From assembly GCA_029553375.1 (NCBI GenBank), contig JAKPCH010000018.1, forward strand, positions 1 to 64,000: a stretch of DNA of 64,000 nucleotides. Reading direction: 5' to 3'. Positions 62,182 through 64,000 of the stretch are shown in pieces. The DNA comes from Deltaproteobacteria bacterium (lineage in GTDB: Bacteria; Desulfobacterota; Syntrophia; Syntrophales; UBA8958). A program made the translations under genes and the position numbers. Under the pieces are notes generated by a model. The model did no database searches, was not told where the DNA came from, and worked only from the letters and a program-made list of their open reading frames with translations. How positions within the stretch are numbered: the stretch's first letter is position 1; the number at the start of each line of letters is the position of its first letter.

Positions 62182-64000
62182 GTGCCCGGAGAGCTCCTGT
62201 CGGACATGATCATCATCTTCGGTATCTCCGTGGCGGTGATCATCGTCTTTCAGAAACTGCGCCTCCCCTCCCTCGTGGGTTTCGTCTTCACGGGGATGCT
62301 GGCGGGGCCCTACGGCCTGGGGCTCATCAAGCTCAGGGAAAACGTGGACACCCTGGCGGAGCTGGGGGTGGTGGCCCTCCTGTTCACCATCGGCCTCGAG
62401 TTCTCCCTGAGGAACCTCCTCCAGATCCGCCGCTGGGTCATCGCGGGCGGGACCGTCCAGGTGGGCCTGACGACCCTCCTGGGGGCCCTCGTGTCCCTCC
62501 TCTTCGGCCACCCCCCGGGCCGTTCCATTTTCTTCGGGTTCCTCCTGGCCCTCTCCAGCACGGCCATCGTCATGAAGATCTCCCAGGACCGGGGGGAGAT
62601 CGAAAGCCCCCAGGGGAGGAGCGCCCTGGCCATCCTCATCTTCCAGGACCTGATCGTGGTCCCCATGATCCTCCTCACGCCCCTTCTGGGCGGTATGGCC
62701 CTCGAGTTGTCCCCCGCCCTCTTCGGGGGTCTCGTCAAGGGGGTGGCGGCCCTCCTACTCATCGTGGCGGGGGCCAAGTGGTTCGTCCCCTACCTCCTCC
62801 ACCAGGCGGCGGCGGCGCGGAACCGGGAGGTCTTCCTGATGGCCGTGGTCATCATCGCCCTGAGCATCGCCTGGCTGACCCACGCCGCCGGTCTCTCCCT
62901 GGCCCTGGGGGCCTTCCTGGCGGGCCTCATCATCTCCGAGTCGGAGTACAGCCATCAGGCGGCGGGGCACGTCCTGCCCTTCCGGGACATCTTCACGAGC
63001 TTCTTCTTCGTCTCCATCGGGATGCTCCTGGACACGGCCTTCCTCCTCGAACACCCCCTTTTGATCTGCGCCCTCGTCCTGGCCGTCCTGGCCGTCAAAT
63101 CCCTCACGGGCACCCTGGCCGTGGCGTGGCAGGGCCTGCCCCTGAGGATGGCCGTCGCCGCCGGTCTCTCCCTCTCCCAGATCGGCGAGTTCTCCTTCAT
63201 CCTCGCCAAGATCGGGGCGGGGTACGACCTCATCGGGGGGGAAACCTACGCCCTGTTCCTCGCCGTCTCCGCCGTCACCATGGCCCTGACGCCCTTCATC
63301 ATCCCCGCCGCCCCCCGCGTCGGCCGTGCCGTCTCCCGGCTCCCCCTGCCCCCGGCCTGGACGGCGGGACGCCTCACCCGGCAGACCGTCCCCAAGGCCG
63401 CCCTCAAGGACCACCTCGTGATCGTCGGTTTCGGCCTCAACGGCCGCAACGTGGCCCGGGCCTCCCAGAAGGCGGGGATACCCTACCTGATCCTCGAGAC
63501 GAATCCCGAAACGGTAAGGAGGGAGCGGGAGAAGGGGGAACCCGTCGTGTACGGCGACGCCACGAGCCAGACGGTCCTGGAACACGCCGGGATCGCCGCC
63601 GCCCGTTCCATCGTCATCGTCATCAACGACGCCGCCGCCGCCCGGCGGATCACCGAGCTGGCCCGCCGCCTCAACCCCCGGATCCACATCATCGTCCGCA
63701 CCCGCTTCCTCCAGGAGATGGAGGCCCTCTACCGTCTCGGGGCCGACGAGGTCATACCCGAGGAGTTCGAGACCTCCGTGGAGATCTTCTCCCGGGTCCT
63801 GAGAAAGTACCTCGTGCCCCGGCCGGAGATCGAGCGGTTCATCGCCGAGACGCGGGCGGACGGCTACGAGATGTTCCGCACCCTCTCCCCCGAGGCCGCC
63901 ACCTGCTCGGAGATCTCCATCTGCCTCCCCGACACGGAGGTCGCCACCTTCCGCCTCGAAGCAGGGGCCCCCGCCGCCGACAGGACCATCGGTCAACTGG
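62182..64000 (+). CDS. CPA2 family cation:proton antiporter with RCK domain, partial
   Basis: The frame begins at GTG 62182 behind AGGAGAGAGG and is open to the window end (606 residues seen). About twelve membrane helices (residues 1 to about 385) include LFTIGLEFSLRNLL, LSSTAIVMKI and FFFVSIGMLLD, typical of KefB/KefC-type antiporters. An RCK NAD-binding domain follows (VIVGFGLNGRNVARASQKAG, about residues 415-434), then a TrkA-C-like domain begins near residue 560 and is cut off. Probably a K+ or Na+/H+ exchanger. Confidence 0.9.
   Translation, partial: MPGELLSDMIIIFGISVAVIIVFQKLRLPSLVGFVFTGMLAGPYGLGLIKLRENVDTLAELGVVALLFTIGLEFSLRNLLQIRRWVIAGGTVQVGLTTLLGALVSLLFGHPPGRSIFFGFLLALSSTAIVMKISQDRGEIESPQGRSALAILIFQDLIVVPMILLTPLLGGMALELSPALFGGLVKGVAALLLIVAGAKWFVPYLLHQAAAARNREVFLMAVVIIALSIAWLTHAAGLSLALGAFLAGLIISESEYSHQAAGHVLPFRDIFTSFFFVSIGMLLDTAFLLEHPLLICALVLAVLAVKSLTGTLAVAWQGLPLRMAVAAGLSLSQIGEFSFILAKIGAGYDLIGGETYALFLAVSAVTMALTPFIIPAAPRVGRAVSRLPLPPAWTAGRLTRQTVPKAALKDHLVIVGFGLNGRNVARASQKAGIPYLILETNPETVRREREKGEPVVYGDATSQTVLEHAGIAAARSIVIVINDAAAARRITELARRLNPRIHIIVRTRFLQEMEALYRLGADEVIPEEFETSVEIFSRVLRKYLVPRPEIERFIAETRADGYEMFRTLSPEAATCSEISICLPDTEVATFRLEAGAPAADRTIGQL

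Overview
The window looks like a high-GC chromosome segment from a Gram-negative, probably anaerobic bacterium. An RND-MFP-TolC efflux set and a 1080-residue TPR protein ending in a predicted outer-membrane barrel indicate a double membrane. A bacterial NrpR nitrogen repressor beside gdhA, an alpha-type glutamine synthetase, a short anaerobe-style ThiC, CstA, an AtoE-type carboxylate carrier and a single-domain ArsA-like ATPase together suggest a Desulfobacterota (deltaproteobacterial) relative. That assignment is inference; no rRNA or other phylogenetic marker is present.

Region 1 (1-7.7 kb) is gene-sparse. It holds the start of an ATP synthase-type operon (58-residue membrane protein, then atpZ), a secreted pectinacetylesterase/Notum-type hydrolase, an MBL-fold hydrolase, an M48 protease and a branched-chain amino-acid binding protein (livK). 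A 1.45-kb gap carries a 191-bp duplicated block and an unusual degenerate array with a period near 61 bp. Region 2 (7.9-11.8 kb) is livHMGF, with a deletion and frameshift in livF. Codon usage appears to change between livK and livH.

Region 3 (12-22 kb) contains a histidine phosphatase, a nitroreductase and pgi. Divergent from them is a five-gene operon resembling a synthase-dependent exopolysaccharide system: three TPR proteins, the last with an outer-membrane barrel, a processive GT2 synthase and a GH26-like lipoprotein hydrolase. Region 4 (22-36.4 kb) starts with a TPP riboswitch and terminator ahead of thiC. It continues with a menG-type methyltransferase, transketolase, a coupled trxB-lgt-trmH-type-cutA operon, an alpha/beta hydrolase, a DEAD-box helicase, a PP2C phosphatase, guaA and glnA.

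Region 5 (36.5-48.6 kb) has a three-PAS GGDEF protein, gdhA and nrpR, an RND-MFP-TolC efflux operon, and a CDF metal exporter with an unknown Cys-rich protein. Region 6 (48.7-64 kb) has an AtoE-type transporter behind an attenuator-like leader, a DUF59 protein, an unusual ArsA-like ATPase trio, cstA, trkA-trkH, an NhaD-type antiporter, a TrmJ-like methyltransferase with a double-hotdog protein, a zinc-finger/J-domain protein and the beginning of a CPA2 antiporter that runs off the window.

Most genes from 7.9 kb onward sit in tight operons, many joined by ATGA overlaps. Themes are nitrogen assimilation (nrpR, gdhA, glnA), envelope export (exopolysaccharide, efflux), ion homeostasis (Trk, NhaD, CPA2, CDF) and carbon uptake (Liv, AtoE, CstA).
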